Shown here: positions 35,368 to 44,788 of the stretch, one piece after another
How positions within the stretch are numbered: the stretch's first letter is position 1
Layout: each line of letters opens with the position of its first letter
Assembly (NCBI RefSeq): GCF_904849725.1
Contig: NC_058519.1
Span: forward strand, 183,633,703 to 183,697,702
Origin: Hordeum vulgare subsp. vulgare
Taxonomy: Eukaryota; Streptophyta; Magnoliopsida; Poales; Poaceae
DNA length: 64,000 nucleotides
Reading direction: 5' to 3'
Program-made: the position numbers and the translations under genes
Notes under the pieces: model-generated
Database searches by the model: none
What the model was told of the DNA's origin: nothing
The model's input: the letters and a program-made list of their open reading frames with translations, nothing else

Positions 35368-35578
35368 CTTGGTCTTGAAAGCCCAGCTCGACGGCCAACA
35401 GACCTGCCGCAGCTCGCGAGTGATGCCGGGACACCCGACCTTGCAAGGTAGGTTTCCTCCAGCACTGTGTGCGGGGTTGCCGGCATCGCGTTTGTCGGAT
35501 TGGCGGTGTGCTTCGTGGCATCACTCGATGGTGGTGCGCGCGTCCTCCTTCCTCTGGTCTTCCAGGACCTGCCGCTGG
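35368..35578 (-). pseudogene. T2 gag, middle fragment
   Basis: The minus strand continues the Gag reading with frame breaks between the solo LTR at 35579 and the fusion ORF. The sequence is Arg/Pro-rich and not well conserved. Assigned from position. Confidence 0.4.
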
Positions 35579-37023
35579 TGTAGGATCGAAAGTATGTCTA
35601 GAGCGGGGGGTGATTAGAGTACTTGACAAGATATATTTTTTGCCTTTTCCAAATTCTACTTGAGAAATAGCTACGACAGTTATAGCAAGTCAAGCACACC
35701 CTACACATGCAATTCTAATAGTATAGTAGCGGAAAGTAAAACATGCAAGTGTAAAGTAGAGGAGTAAGGTAGCGAGATCAAACGCATGAGGTTGACACGG
35801 CGATTTTTGGTATGGTTCCGATAGGTGGCGCTTTCGCACGTCCATGTTAGTGGAGACTTCAAATCACGGAGTGTAACGGCTGTGAGAGTCCACCGAGGGT
35901 CCACAAAGAAGCGGCCTTGTTTACTCCACCACGACTTCTGTCTACGGAGGACTAGCCTTACTCACGGTAGATCTTCACGAAGTAGGCGGTCTCCTTGCCC
36001 TTACAAACATCTTGGTTTAACTCCACAACACAAAGTAGGAGCTAACCGATCTACGAGGCACCACCCTCCAAAAGGTAATAGATGTGGTAGATCAATGAAC
36101 TCCTTGCTCTTGTGCTTCTAAAGATAGTCTCAACAACACAAATCACTGTCTCACAAAATATGCATAGTAGGAGAGGTTGATTTGGTCAAAAGCAATTTGG
36201 GGAGGCTAGTATCTTGGTCTCAACAAATGAGTAGGTGGTTCTCTTTCAGAAAACGGATCTAGCAGTGAAGTGTGTGTTCTGAGTGCTTATCTCACGAATG
36301 AGAGGAGGGTGAAGGGGTATATATAGGCACCAGCCAAAATCCAACCGTTAGACACAAAAGAGCAAACTCGGTGACACTGAAGTTGACAACTTGATGGTAC
36401 CGATTGGCACTAAAGGTGTGAACCTTTGAATCTCGGTGAGACCGATATACGAAACTCGGTGCCACCGAAAAGGTGACTAATAGTCAAATGGACAAACTCG
36501 GTGGCACGGATACTCAAACTTGGAAATTCCAATTTTGTGTATCTTGGCAACAGAATGTTGGTCATACTGAACTCGGTAGCACCGACTAGGTTTCGGTTGC
36601 ACCTATTTGGTGGGAATGGCTAGGGTTTCTGTCTAAGGTCAAACTTGGTGGGTCTGATATGGAAATGTTGGTGACACTGAATTTGTGAATGTGGATCTTG
36701 ACAGAGTGGATATGTGGGAAAAAAGACTGAGTGTTTTGAGCATTTGAGCAATCAGTTGATTTTACTATCTCAACCCCTTTTAATAGTATTGTCTTTCCTA
36801 TGTACCCAAAAGTGATTCCTCACAAATATAAAATGAAGAGTCTTCTAGATTGAAGCTTGAGCCAACATTATTCATTTCTTGTATCCAGGCGCATCTCCAC
36901 ATAATCCTTTAGCCATGTCATCTTCTAAACTTTTATGAAATATACTTGGAAAACATATTAGTCCAATGATACATATGTTGTGCTCAATTATCAAAACCGC
37001 GCTAGGGAGCAATTGTGCTTTCA
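35579..37023 (-). mobile_element. Solo LTR inserted in T2 gag (family not named)
   Basis: The plus-strand ends are TGTAGGATCG at 35579 and TGTGCTTTCA at 37023; on the minus strand it starts TGAAAGCACAATTGCTCCCTAG. The length is 1.45 kb. Flanks GCTGG (35574-35578) and TCTGG (37024-37028) agree at 4/5. A TATATATA box at 36317-36326 suits minus transcription. The middle carries repeated palindromic TCGGTG..CACCGA motifs. I know this repeat as common in Triticeae but am not certain of its family. Confidence 0.8.
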
Positions 37024-37669
37024 TCTGGTCACACGGACCGGTTGAATCCATAGACGCCTCGTCGGGCATGTCAGTGCGCGGAGCTTGTCGTGGCTATCCT
37101 TCAACCTGCTGCCGAGGAGGGGATTGCACTATCGGCATGGAATCCCCGCCACGACCGTTTGTTCAGGCTGCCGTTGCCGTCCGTGGACGACGGGATGGCC
37201 CTGTTTGCTGTGATTTGCCGGCCTCGGTGAAGCCGATCAAACTTTGGATGGTGGCTCTCCACTCGTCCATATTGTCAGTCGCATCTTGACCCTCGCCCAA
37301 TACTCCATTTTGTTTTGGATGAGGTGTACGCCCAGCAGCCTCGCCCGTGGCTAGCACAGCTGGAGGACCGCGGTTACCCTCGGATTGGGCACCGTTGTTG
37401 CAAACATGGTCACTGATGTGGCGGATGTGTGTGTCCTGAGTGTCCTTTTCACCCACGGCAACAGGGGCGAGCTCGCTATGGCGTCGATGTTGCTCACTTC
37501 CGGCGCCCCTCGTTCCGGCTTCGACTGTAGGGAACAAGATGGCGGCGCCTCCTACGCCGACCATGTCTCCGGATGCCGTTGTAGCACGAGCGGAGTCCAC
37601 GGTCGTAAGCGTCGGGGCCTTCAAAATCGAGGGGTGAGGGTCTGTGCCGGTCTTCTTCTTGGGAGCCAT
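37024..37669 (-). pseudogene. T2 gag N-terminal part
   Basis: The ORF starts MAPKKKTGTDPHPSILK at 37669, about 90 bases inside the 5' LTR, as expected for Gag. It runs 168 codons to a stop at 37163, then continues with stops to the solo LTR. The sequence is Ala/Gly-rich and disordered. A segment DEWRATIQSLIGFTE fits a Gag-like helix. Start choice rests on position relative to the primer site. Confidence 0.55.
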
Positions 37670-37740
37670 CGCGAAGCAGGGAAGTTCGCAACGAAGATCA
37701 GCACACTACTCGTATGCCCAGGTTTGTGGGAATTTAGCCC

Positions 37741-37758
37741 CCTTCGTGGCGCACCAAA
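37741..37758 (-). promoter_or_regulatory. T2 primer-binding site
   Basis: The minus strand reads TTTGGTGCGCCACGAAGG right after the LTR end (TGCACCGACATC). It aligns with the T1 site (TTTGGAGCGCCAGGCAGG) with a few differences. Confidence 0.6.
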
Positions 37759-37760
37759 GA

Positions 37761-38253
37761 TGTCGGTGCAGGTTTGCACACGGTCACCTATGGGACCTTC
37801 GGAACCCTTGTGGTTCGGCGGGGAGGTCGTATCACACAAAGAGCAGAGACTAGGAAAACAACACGGTGATGGGACTCATGGGTTTTTACCCACGTCCGGG
37901 CCGTTGCGGACCGTAAAACCCTACTTCTTCTTTGGTGGATTGATTGGGGAAGATGAAGTTTGCACAGAGCTATACCCCAAGAAGGGTTTCCGGGGAGAGC
38001 TAGCACGTGTATATGCTTACACTTGGCTCTAATCCCACGGGACCTAATCTACTAAGTGTTGAATCTCTAAGCGCTCGAATGCCCAAGGATCCAAATCCTT
38101 TGCTAGGTTGCCTCGGGCCTCCTTTTATAGCTCAAGGGGCGTCCACAGTGGCAACTGGCATGATCAGATAGCTAACGCTATTATCATACCTAACTCTAGC
38201 ACTTAAGAGAGAGCACCCTAAATGCGGCCCTAGGTGGCGAGCGGGGATGCGTT
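37761..38253 (-). repeat. T2 5' LTR, truncated
   Basis: It matches the first 75 plus about 410 bases of the T1 LTR and the corresponding T2 3' LTR. It stops after GGCGAGCGGGGATGCGTT. The continuation CCCGACAGGCC seen in the other copies is replaced by AT LTR sequence. About half of the LTR is missing. Confidence 0.85.
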
Positions 38254-39993
38254 GGTATTATTTTTCTGCAGAAATCAAAGTTCTCCAAACGTCCTGAAAA
38301 TTTACGGGGAGAAGTTTTGGAATATATCAAAAATACCTGCGCCAGGATCCACCTGAGGGGGTGGGCCAGTGGGCCACAAGCCCCTGCTCCGCCACCACCC
38401 TCCTGGTGGCGGTGGGCAGGCTTGTGGGGCCCACAGGCACCTGCCGCCCCCAACTCCAGCTCTATAAGTTGTCTTTCGTCCCAGAAAAAATAAAAAGTGA
38501 AGTTTTCGTCGCGTTTTCGATACGGAGGCCCCGCCACCACCTGTTCTTCATCTGGAGGGCAGATCTGGAGTCCGTCTTGGGCTCCGGAGTGGGGAAATCG
38601 TCGCCATCGTCATCATCAACCTTCATCCCTCTCCAATTCCATGAAGCTCTTTGTCGTTCATGAGTAATCTATTCGTAGGCTCGCTGGACGGTGATGAGTA
38701 GGATGAGATCTATCATGTAATCAAGTTAGTTTTGATGGGGATTGATCCCTAGTATCCACTATGTTGTGAGATTTGATGTTGCTACTACTTTGGCATGCTT
38801 AATGCTTGTCACTAGGGCCCGTGTGCCATGATTTCAGATCTGAAATTATTATGTTGTCACCAATATATCTGTGTTTTAGATCCGATCTTGCAAGTTGTAG
38901 TTACCTACTATGTGTTATGATCCGGCAACCCCGGAGTGACAATAACCAGAACCACTCCCGGTGATGACCATAGTTGGAGGAGTTCATGTGTTCACCAAGT
39001 GCTAATGTGTTGGTCCGGTTCTTTATTAAAAGGAGAACCTTAATATCCCGTAGTTTCCTTTTGGACCCCGCTGCCACGGGAGGGATGGAAAATAGATGTC
39101 ATGCAAGTTCTTTTCCCTAAGCATGTATGACGACACACGGAATGGATGCCTACATCACATTGACGAAAGGGAGCTAGCCACATATCTCTCCGTGTTATAG
39201 CTGTTGCATGATGAATATCATCCAAACAAATCACCGACCCAATGCCTATGAGTTTGTACTACTGTTGCTACTACCGTTACTTGTCTTGCTCTGCTGCTAC
39301 TACTATTGCTACTACTGTTACTTGTCTTGCTCTGCTACTACTACTGTTGCTACTGCTGTTACTTGCTTTGCTCTGCTGCTACTGTTGGTACTACTGTCGC
39401 TTGCTACTGTTGCTACTTGCTACTGCTCTCACTACTGCTGTTCCTTGCCACTGATATTGCTCGTTACACTGCCGATACCCGCTACTTTGCTGTTACTACT
39501 TCGCTGTCATAATTGTGCTTGCAGATACTAATCTTTAAGGTGTGGTTGAATCTGACAAATTCAGCTGCTAATACTTGGGAGTATACTCTCACCTCCTCAG
39601 TGGCGTACCTATAAATTGGGTCGAAAACTCTACCCTCGAAAACTGCTGCGAACCCACGCGCTGGTGGGCCATCAACAAGATTCTTCCATTTTCATTGCCG
39701 GGGAGTGCTAGCAGCATTCTTCTGGTGCCGTTGCAGGAGAAGGTTAGTTGTTATAAGCATTCGTCTAGCTAACATTAGGGATTGCAGGATCAACACTTTT
39801 CTGGAGCTATTGGGAGGGAAGCACAGCTGACGTCAGCATTTTTCTGGCACCGTTGCCGGGGAGTGCTACCAGCATTCTTCTGGTGTCGTTGCAGGAGAAG
39901 GTTAGTTGTTATAAGCATTCGTCTAGCTAACACTAGAGATTGCAAGACCAGCACTTTTTTGGAGCCATTGCCAGAGAAGCACACCTGACGTCA
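38254..39993 (+). repeat. AT 5' LTR, missing its first ~115 bases
   Basis: It aligns with the 3' LTR from about 46843 onward, including ATACCTGCGCCAGGATCCAC, the CTCTATAAG box at 38460-38468 and the Cys/Leu-like CTACTGTTGC repeats. Compared with the 3' LTR it has one extra 158-base tandem unit near the end (units start at 39696 and 39854). It ends CTGACGTCA at 39993. Confidence 0.88.
39250..39510 (+). repeat. Imperfect minisatellite in the AT LTR
   Basis: Runs of CTACTGTTGCTACTG and TTACTTGTCTTGCTCTG in about 40-base units, three to five copies. The same array is in the 3' LTR at 47838-48100. Confidence 0.8.
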
Positions 39994-40020
39994 GCATTTT
40001 TCTGGCGCCGTTGTCGGGGA
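39690..40020 (+). repeat. 158-base tandem units carrying primer-site-like modules
   Basis: TGCCGGGGAG/TGTCGGGGAG starts at 39696, 39854 and 40012, exactly 158 bases apart. Within the units are primer-site-like 20-mers at 39721 (TCTGGTGCCGTTGCAGGAGA), 39800, 39843 (TCTGGCACCGTTGCCGGGGA), 39879, 39959 and 40001 (the real site). The 3' LTR carries one such unit (48281-48420). Confidence 0.85.
40003..40020 (+). promoter_or_regulatory. AT primer-binding site, tRNA-Asp type
   Basis: TGGCGCCGTTGTCGGGGA, nine bases after the LTR end, matches the tRNA-Asp-type site with one mismatch. Confidence 0.8.
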
Positions 40021-40070
40021 GGTATTGTTATATTCTCCGAGTCACTTGGGATTTATATCTGCTGGTCACT

Positions 40071-42972
40071 ATGAAGAATCTGAAGGATCCGAAGACCAAA
40101 GTCTTGCCCTCAACTACGAGGGGAGGTAAGGAATTGCCATCTAGCTCTGCACTTGATTCACCTTCAGTTATGAGTAATTTTGCGACATCACCTCCTGCTA
40201 GAAATCTTGATATGTCGCCTGTGCTTGATGATGCTTGTGATACTACTGCTAGAGATGTTATGCTTGATACTATGCCTGATGATGCTATGCCTGATACTAT
40301 GCTTGATACTATGCCTGATGATGCTATGCTTGATACTATGCTTGATACCGCTAGAGATGCTATGCTTGATACTGCTAGACATGCTATGCTTGATACTGCT
40401 TTGCCTGATGATGCTAGAGATGCTATTTTTCCTGATGATGCTATTCTTGATACTGCTAGAGATACTCCTTTGCCTGATGTTCCACTGGGAGCGTTCCTTG
40501 ATGCTCATACTGCTAGAGTTACTTCCAATGCCCGTGATGCTTTTGATACTGCCGATGCTATTGAGATAGAACCTGCTTTTGCTCCTGCTAGATCTAGCTC
40601 TCCTAGATATGAATTGCCTGATAGACCTGAGGGTTACATTATGGAGGATTTTCTTGCATGTAAGGATGCCTATGACGCTGAGAAATTAGTTCTCAAGTGG
40701 AAGGAAAAATCTCGGGAAGTTAGGATGAAAAATGATATGAAGTTTGCCACTTCGCCTAACTTTGTCACCGATAAGGATTATGAATTCTTTGTCGACCCTG
40801 AGATAATCTCTTTAGTTGAATCTGATCCTTTTCACGGTTATGAGTCTGAGACGGTCATAGCCCATCTTGCGAAACTATCCGAAATAGCCAACCTTTTCAC
40901 TAATGAGGAGAAGATCTGCCACTACTATATCCGTAAGTTGTTTCCTTTCTCTCTAAAGGATGATGCTAAAGCCTGATTCACCTCTCTTGCTCCTGGATGT
41001 GTGCGTAGTCCCCAGGAGATGGTCTATTACTTCTGTGAGAAATATTTCCCTGCCCATAAGAAGCAAGCTGCCTTGCAGGAAATATACAACTTTGCCCAAC
41101 TCCAAGAAGAGAGTCTTCCACAAGCTTGGGGGAGGCTCGTCCAGCTACAGAATGCTTTGCCTGATCACCCACCGAAGAAGAACGAGATACTTGATATCCT
41201 CTATAACGGACTTACCGATGCCTCTAGACACTACCTAGATAGTTGTGTCAGTTGTGTTTTTAGGGAACGAACTGTAGAACAAGCTGAGACTCTACTGAGC
41301 AACCTCTTGATCAACGATAATGCTTGGACTATTCCCGAACCACCTCCTAAGCCAACTCCAAAGAAAAGAGGTATTCTATTCCTCAGTCCCGAAGATATGC
41401 AAGAAGCCAAGAAATATATGCAAGAGAAAGGCATTAGATCTGAAGATGTCAAAAATCTACCACCTATCAAAGAGATCCACAGTCTCGATAACCCGATACA
41501 CGTAGTTGAAGTGAATTCTCTGCGTAGGTTTGATGAGAGTGATATTCCTTTTGATAAACTTTCTAGCCTATGCTTTGATGAATTTGACAACTTTGTTGCC
41601 AAACAACAGAGTTTCAATGATTATGTTAGCAGACATTTGGAACAAAGTGCTCGTATGCTTAGCCATCTAAGTGCTTGTGTAGACAGAAATGTCAATGCTC
41701 TGAAGCTTCTGAGTAAACATGCCTCTATGATTACTACTCAGGTAGAACAAGTACTTAAAGCTCAGAATGACTTGCTCAATGAATTAAATGACAACTCTGC
41801 CAGAGTCATTACTAGAGGAGGCAAAAGGACTCAGGAACCATTGTATCCTGAAGGTCATCCTAAGAGAATTGATCAAGATTCTCAAGGAATCAATGCTGAT
41901 AGACCTAGTTATCCTAAGGAGAAGAAGAAGGATGATAGAAACCTGCACGCCAGTTCACCAAATACTATCGCACCTGAAGGACCTAATGATATTTCTGCGT
42001 CTGCTGCAGAAACACAATCAGGTGATGAACATGAACCTGGTGACAATGTGGACAGTGATGTTCATAATAATTCTCAACCTAGCCATGATGAGGATGTGGA
42101 GATTGAACCTACGGTTAATCCTGATAATCCACAACCTAAGAGATACCACAAGAATGACTTCACTGCTAGGAAGCATGGTAAAGAAAGAGAGCCATGGGTT
42201 CAGAGGCCTATGTCCTTTCCTCCTAAGCCATCCAAGAAAAAGGATGATGAGGATTTTGAGCGCTTCATTGAGATGATAAGACCCGTCTTTCTGCAGATGC
42301 GGTTAACTGATATGCTCAAGATGTCTCTGTATGCCAAGTACATGAAAGATATCGTGACTAATAAACGGAAGATACTAGATCTTGAGATCTCCACCATGCT
42401 TGCCAATTATACTTTCAAAGGTGGAACTCCTAAGAAACTTGGTGATCCCGGAGTGCCAACTATACCTTGCTCTATTAAAGGAAACTACGTAACAACTGCC
42501 TTATGTGATCTTGGAGTCGGTGTTAGTGTTATGCCGCTTTCTCTTTATCGTAGACTTGAGTTGGATAAGTTGACACCCACTGAAATTTCTCTGCAAATGG
42601 CCGACAAATCAACTGCTTTCCCTATCGGCGTTTGCGAGGATGTGCCTGTTGTGGTTGCTAATACCACTATCTTAACAGGCTTTGTTATCTTGGATATTCC
42701 CGAGGACGATGCCATGGCTATCATCCTCGGAAGACTCTTTTAAACACTGCAGGGGCTGTTATAGATTGCAACAAAGGCAATGTTACTTTCCATGTCAATG
42801 GTAATGGGCACACAGTGCATTTTCTGAAGAAACGGTATCCAGTACATTGCATCAATGCTATCGAAAAGACTTCATCGATTCTTATTGGGAGCTTTGAATG
42901 CCCTATTCCTCGTGTCAAGATGAAGTATGATTTGCTTGTTGGGGAGATACATATCCCCATTGAGGTGACTTA
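40071..42972 (+). pseudogene. AT gag-protease polyprotein, broken by one stop and one frameshift
   Basis: Start MKNLKDPKTKVLPSTTRGGK at 40071. A tandem repeat near residues 60-135 encodes MLDT/PDDA units. The gag domain covers 40780-41290 (YYIRKLFPFSLKDDAK, then QEESLPQAWGRL). A linker of about 300 residues follows, coiled and charged. The protease at 42450-42972 has TALCDLGVGVSVMPLSLYR and ILGRLF; the usual DLGAS is DLGVG. An in-frame TGA at 40974-40976 sits where related proteins have Trp (AKxW). At 42743 a one-base loss in a T-run ends the frame; the next frame carries NTAGAVIDCNKGNVTFHVN to the stop at 42972. The rest is open for nearly 900 codons, so the copy is fairly young. No CCHC knuckle was seen. 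Confidence 0.9.
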
Positions 42973-43196
42973 GGGGCTATTCGAATTCTCCATTCTCTCT
43001 TGCGATTCGAGAAAGTTTCCTCATAAGGACTTGATCAACCCCATTGACGGATTTCTTTTGATGACCATGAGACGGATGAATCAAAGAGTCACATACCTCT
43101 GTTTTGAGTTTTTGTTTTCTGTTGCTTAGAAGAAAAATGATAGAATTAGTTTAGCTTCTCCTGTTTTCTGTTTTAGTGTCCCGGAGAAAAGTACCT

Positions 43197-43526
43197 CGAA
43201 AATAAAAGTTCTCCGATGGTCCTGAAAATTTAGTATGCTTTTTTCTGGAATTTTTTAAAATTTCTGAGCCTGAGAGCTGGTTAGGGTGCCTGACCAGTGG
43301 GCCACAAGCCCCCCCCCCCACCGCCACCTACCCCTTGGTGGCGGGGTGCAAGCTTGTGGAGCCCACAGGCACCCCCTCCACTCACTCGAGCTCTCAGACT
43401 CTTCTTCCACCTCCAGAAAAAATTGTTTCGCAGCTCAAACCCGTGTTCTTGCTCATTTGGCTGTGATTTTCGATCTCCTTGCTGAAAGCACCATTCTCCG
43501 AACTGTTTTGGGGAAATTACTCCTTG
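43197..43526 (+). promoter_or_regulatory. LTR-like segment upstream of the AT second ORF
   Basis: It shares, in order, AAAGTTCTCC, GTCCTGAAAATTTA, CCAGTGGGCCACAAGCCCC, TGGTGGCGG and CCCACAGGCACC with the AT LTR at 38265-38450. In the LTR those blocks precede the CTCTATAAG box. Here the box is replaced by CTCTCAGACTC. It probably is a diverged LTR-derived promoter or leader for the next ORF. Confidence 0.6.
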
Positions 43527-43748
43527 GTAAGTGACTCCTCCATTGGTCCAATTAGTTTTTGCTCTAGTGCTTTATCCTTCGCAAATTCTTGCTGCCTTGG
43601 TGACCCTGTTCTTGAGCTATAAAAGTTGACTTTAGCTGGTCCCAAGTAGTTTTAGCGCATGATACGGTCTCTAGGCACTAGTAGGAGTAGTTGCTACAAG
43701 GTGTGGTGGGTCTTTATTCACTTTTCTCTTGAACTTCAAAATTTTCAG
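43527..43748 (+). other. Candidate intron in the leader of the AT second ORF
   Basis: The donor TTG|GTAAGTGAC and acceptor AATTTTCAG|CA are both good plant consensus. The exon resumes twelve bases before the ATG at 43761. Removing the 222 bases leaves a short leader. Not tested by any transcript. Confidence 0.5.
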
Positions 43749-43760
43749 CAAAAGGAAATT

Positions 43761-44788
43761 ATGTTCAAGAGGAAGTTTCATGGTGGTTCCTCAAGTAAGA
43801 AGGGTCCTCATCTCTCCTTTCGGGAGCCCGAACCTTTTCAACTAAGGGACGCACCGGTGCAACCATGTGAATGGCCTTCCGATGAGTTCATGATCGAAGC
43901 AGGCTTCAAGGATGAGTTTGATGCACTTGTCCGCAATGCTGGGTTAGAAGAATTCCTCTCAGATAAATGTGAATAGTATGCTATGCTCACTGCCTCTTTC
44001 GTGCGTAGATTTAAATTTTTAGCTGGGCATGAATCATCCATACTGTTTGATTTGTATGATAAATCATATACCGTGGGTCTGGAGGATTTCAATAGGATTT
44101 GCCAGATACCCGATGGAGGTAGTGTTATTGATCCTCCTAAGTCTTCTGTCAGAGACTTTGTCTCCAGTATAACTGTTGGAGAAACCAGAGATATTACGCA
44201 AGCCACCATAGGAAGCATCCATTTCCCTGCCTTGCACTACCTTGCCCTCTTCATAGGTAGGTGCATTAACGGCAAGAGTGCACATTGTCACCTATGCGCT
44301 TCCGACCTTAGTATCCTTAAGACCGCAGTAACAGGTGACAGGAGCTTCAACATGGGAGCTATTATAGCAAGGAGGCTGAATAAAAATGCCAGTAAGGGGG
44401 ATTTCTTTCGCGGAGTTTATGCTACACGCTTAGCAAATTTCTTGGGAGTACCCATCCATCCAGAAGACCCTCCTCTCCGTACAGCCTACCTTGATCGTGT
44501 CGCTCTAACACGCTACCAGTTCCTTGAGAGAGATCATGGATCTCTTCTATACCGCTTGATATTTATCATGGATCGCAGCGTGTTTTCCATATTACCCTTC
44601 CTGCTCCTGCTTTCTTTGACTTTCAGGTTAAACGAAGATACTACATAACCATAGGAGAAGCAGAGGAGTATGAGAGGGAGGCGACGGCTGCTCGACTTCG
44701 CGAGACAGCTATTCAGGCAGTGGCTGCAGCACTCCCGTATAACACTCATTATGACTTTGGGTTTCGCCAGGATCATCCATGGGAGTAG
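43761..44788 (+). pseudogene. AT second ORF, plant retrotransposon ORF-1 (ATHILA ORF-1, PF03078-like)
   Basis: Start MFKRKFHGGSSSKKGPHLSF, basic. It goes on with WPSDEFMIEAGFKDEFDALV, SFVRRFKFLAGHESSILFDL and YTVGLEDFNRICQIP, the pattern of plant 'retrotransposon ORF-1' proteins: a strand-rich segment followed by LxxFNxxxxxP. The downstream FPALHYLALFIGRCING and LNKNASKGDFFRGVYATRL are also typical. An in-frame TAG at 43974-43976 interrupts the frame, which stays the same to about 44570. A frameshift then leads to YYITIGEAEEYEREATAA and the TAG at 44786-44788. Function is unknown. It is placed where some Gypsy elements carry an envelope-like gene, but no membrane or signal segment is visible. 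Family naming is from memory. Confidence 0.75.

Larger units (their letters stand above)
27795..38253 (-). mobile_element. T2: Tat/RIRE2-like Gypsy element, minus, with pol, antisense ORF and nested solo LTRs
   Basis: The 3' LTR is at 27795-30211 and the partial 5' LTR at 37761-38253, both on the minus strand. Internal order, read on the minus strand: primer site, gag start, solo LTR insertion, gag-RT fusion, RNase H, integrase, non-coding with hairpin, antisense B3-like ORF, polypurine tract, 3' LTR. It is inserted in the G2 integrase. The 5' LTR is cut at 38253, where AT begins. Protease and the RT catalytic core are missing because of an internal deletion near 35293. Confidence 0.85.

Noticed and set aside
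39208..39530. CRISPR-like array of spaced repeats
   Set aside because: Units are imperfect, adjacent, with no unique spacers, and the context is a plant LTR.
39208..39531. 107-codon frame with Leu/Cys runs in the AT LTR, possible membrane protein
   Set aside because: It is a translation of the CTACTGTTGC minisatellite and recurs in the 3' LTR.
40188..40508. 106-codon minus-strand Ile/Ser frame
   Set aside because: Reverse-strand shadow of the gag tandem repeat.
43286..43534. 82-codon frame upstream of the AT second ORF as a separate gene
   Set aside because: It lies in the LTR-like leader with a poly-C run and shares the LTR sequence in the 5' LTR.
43761..44788. Envelope-like membrane protein in AT
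   Set aside because: No signal peptide, transmembrane segment or cleavage site is visible; the sequence fits the ORF-1 type instead.
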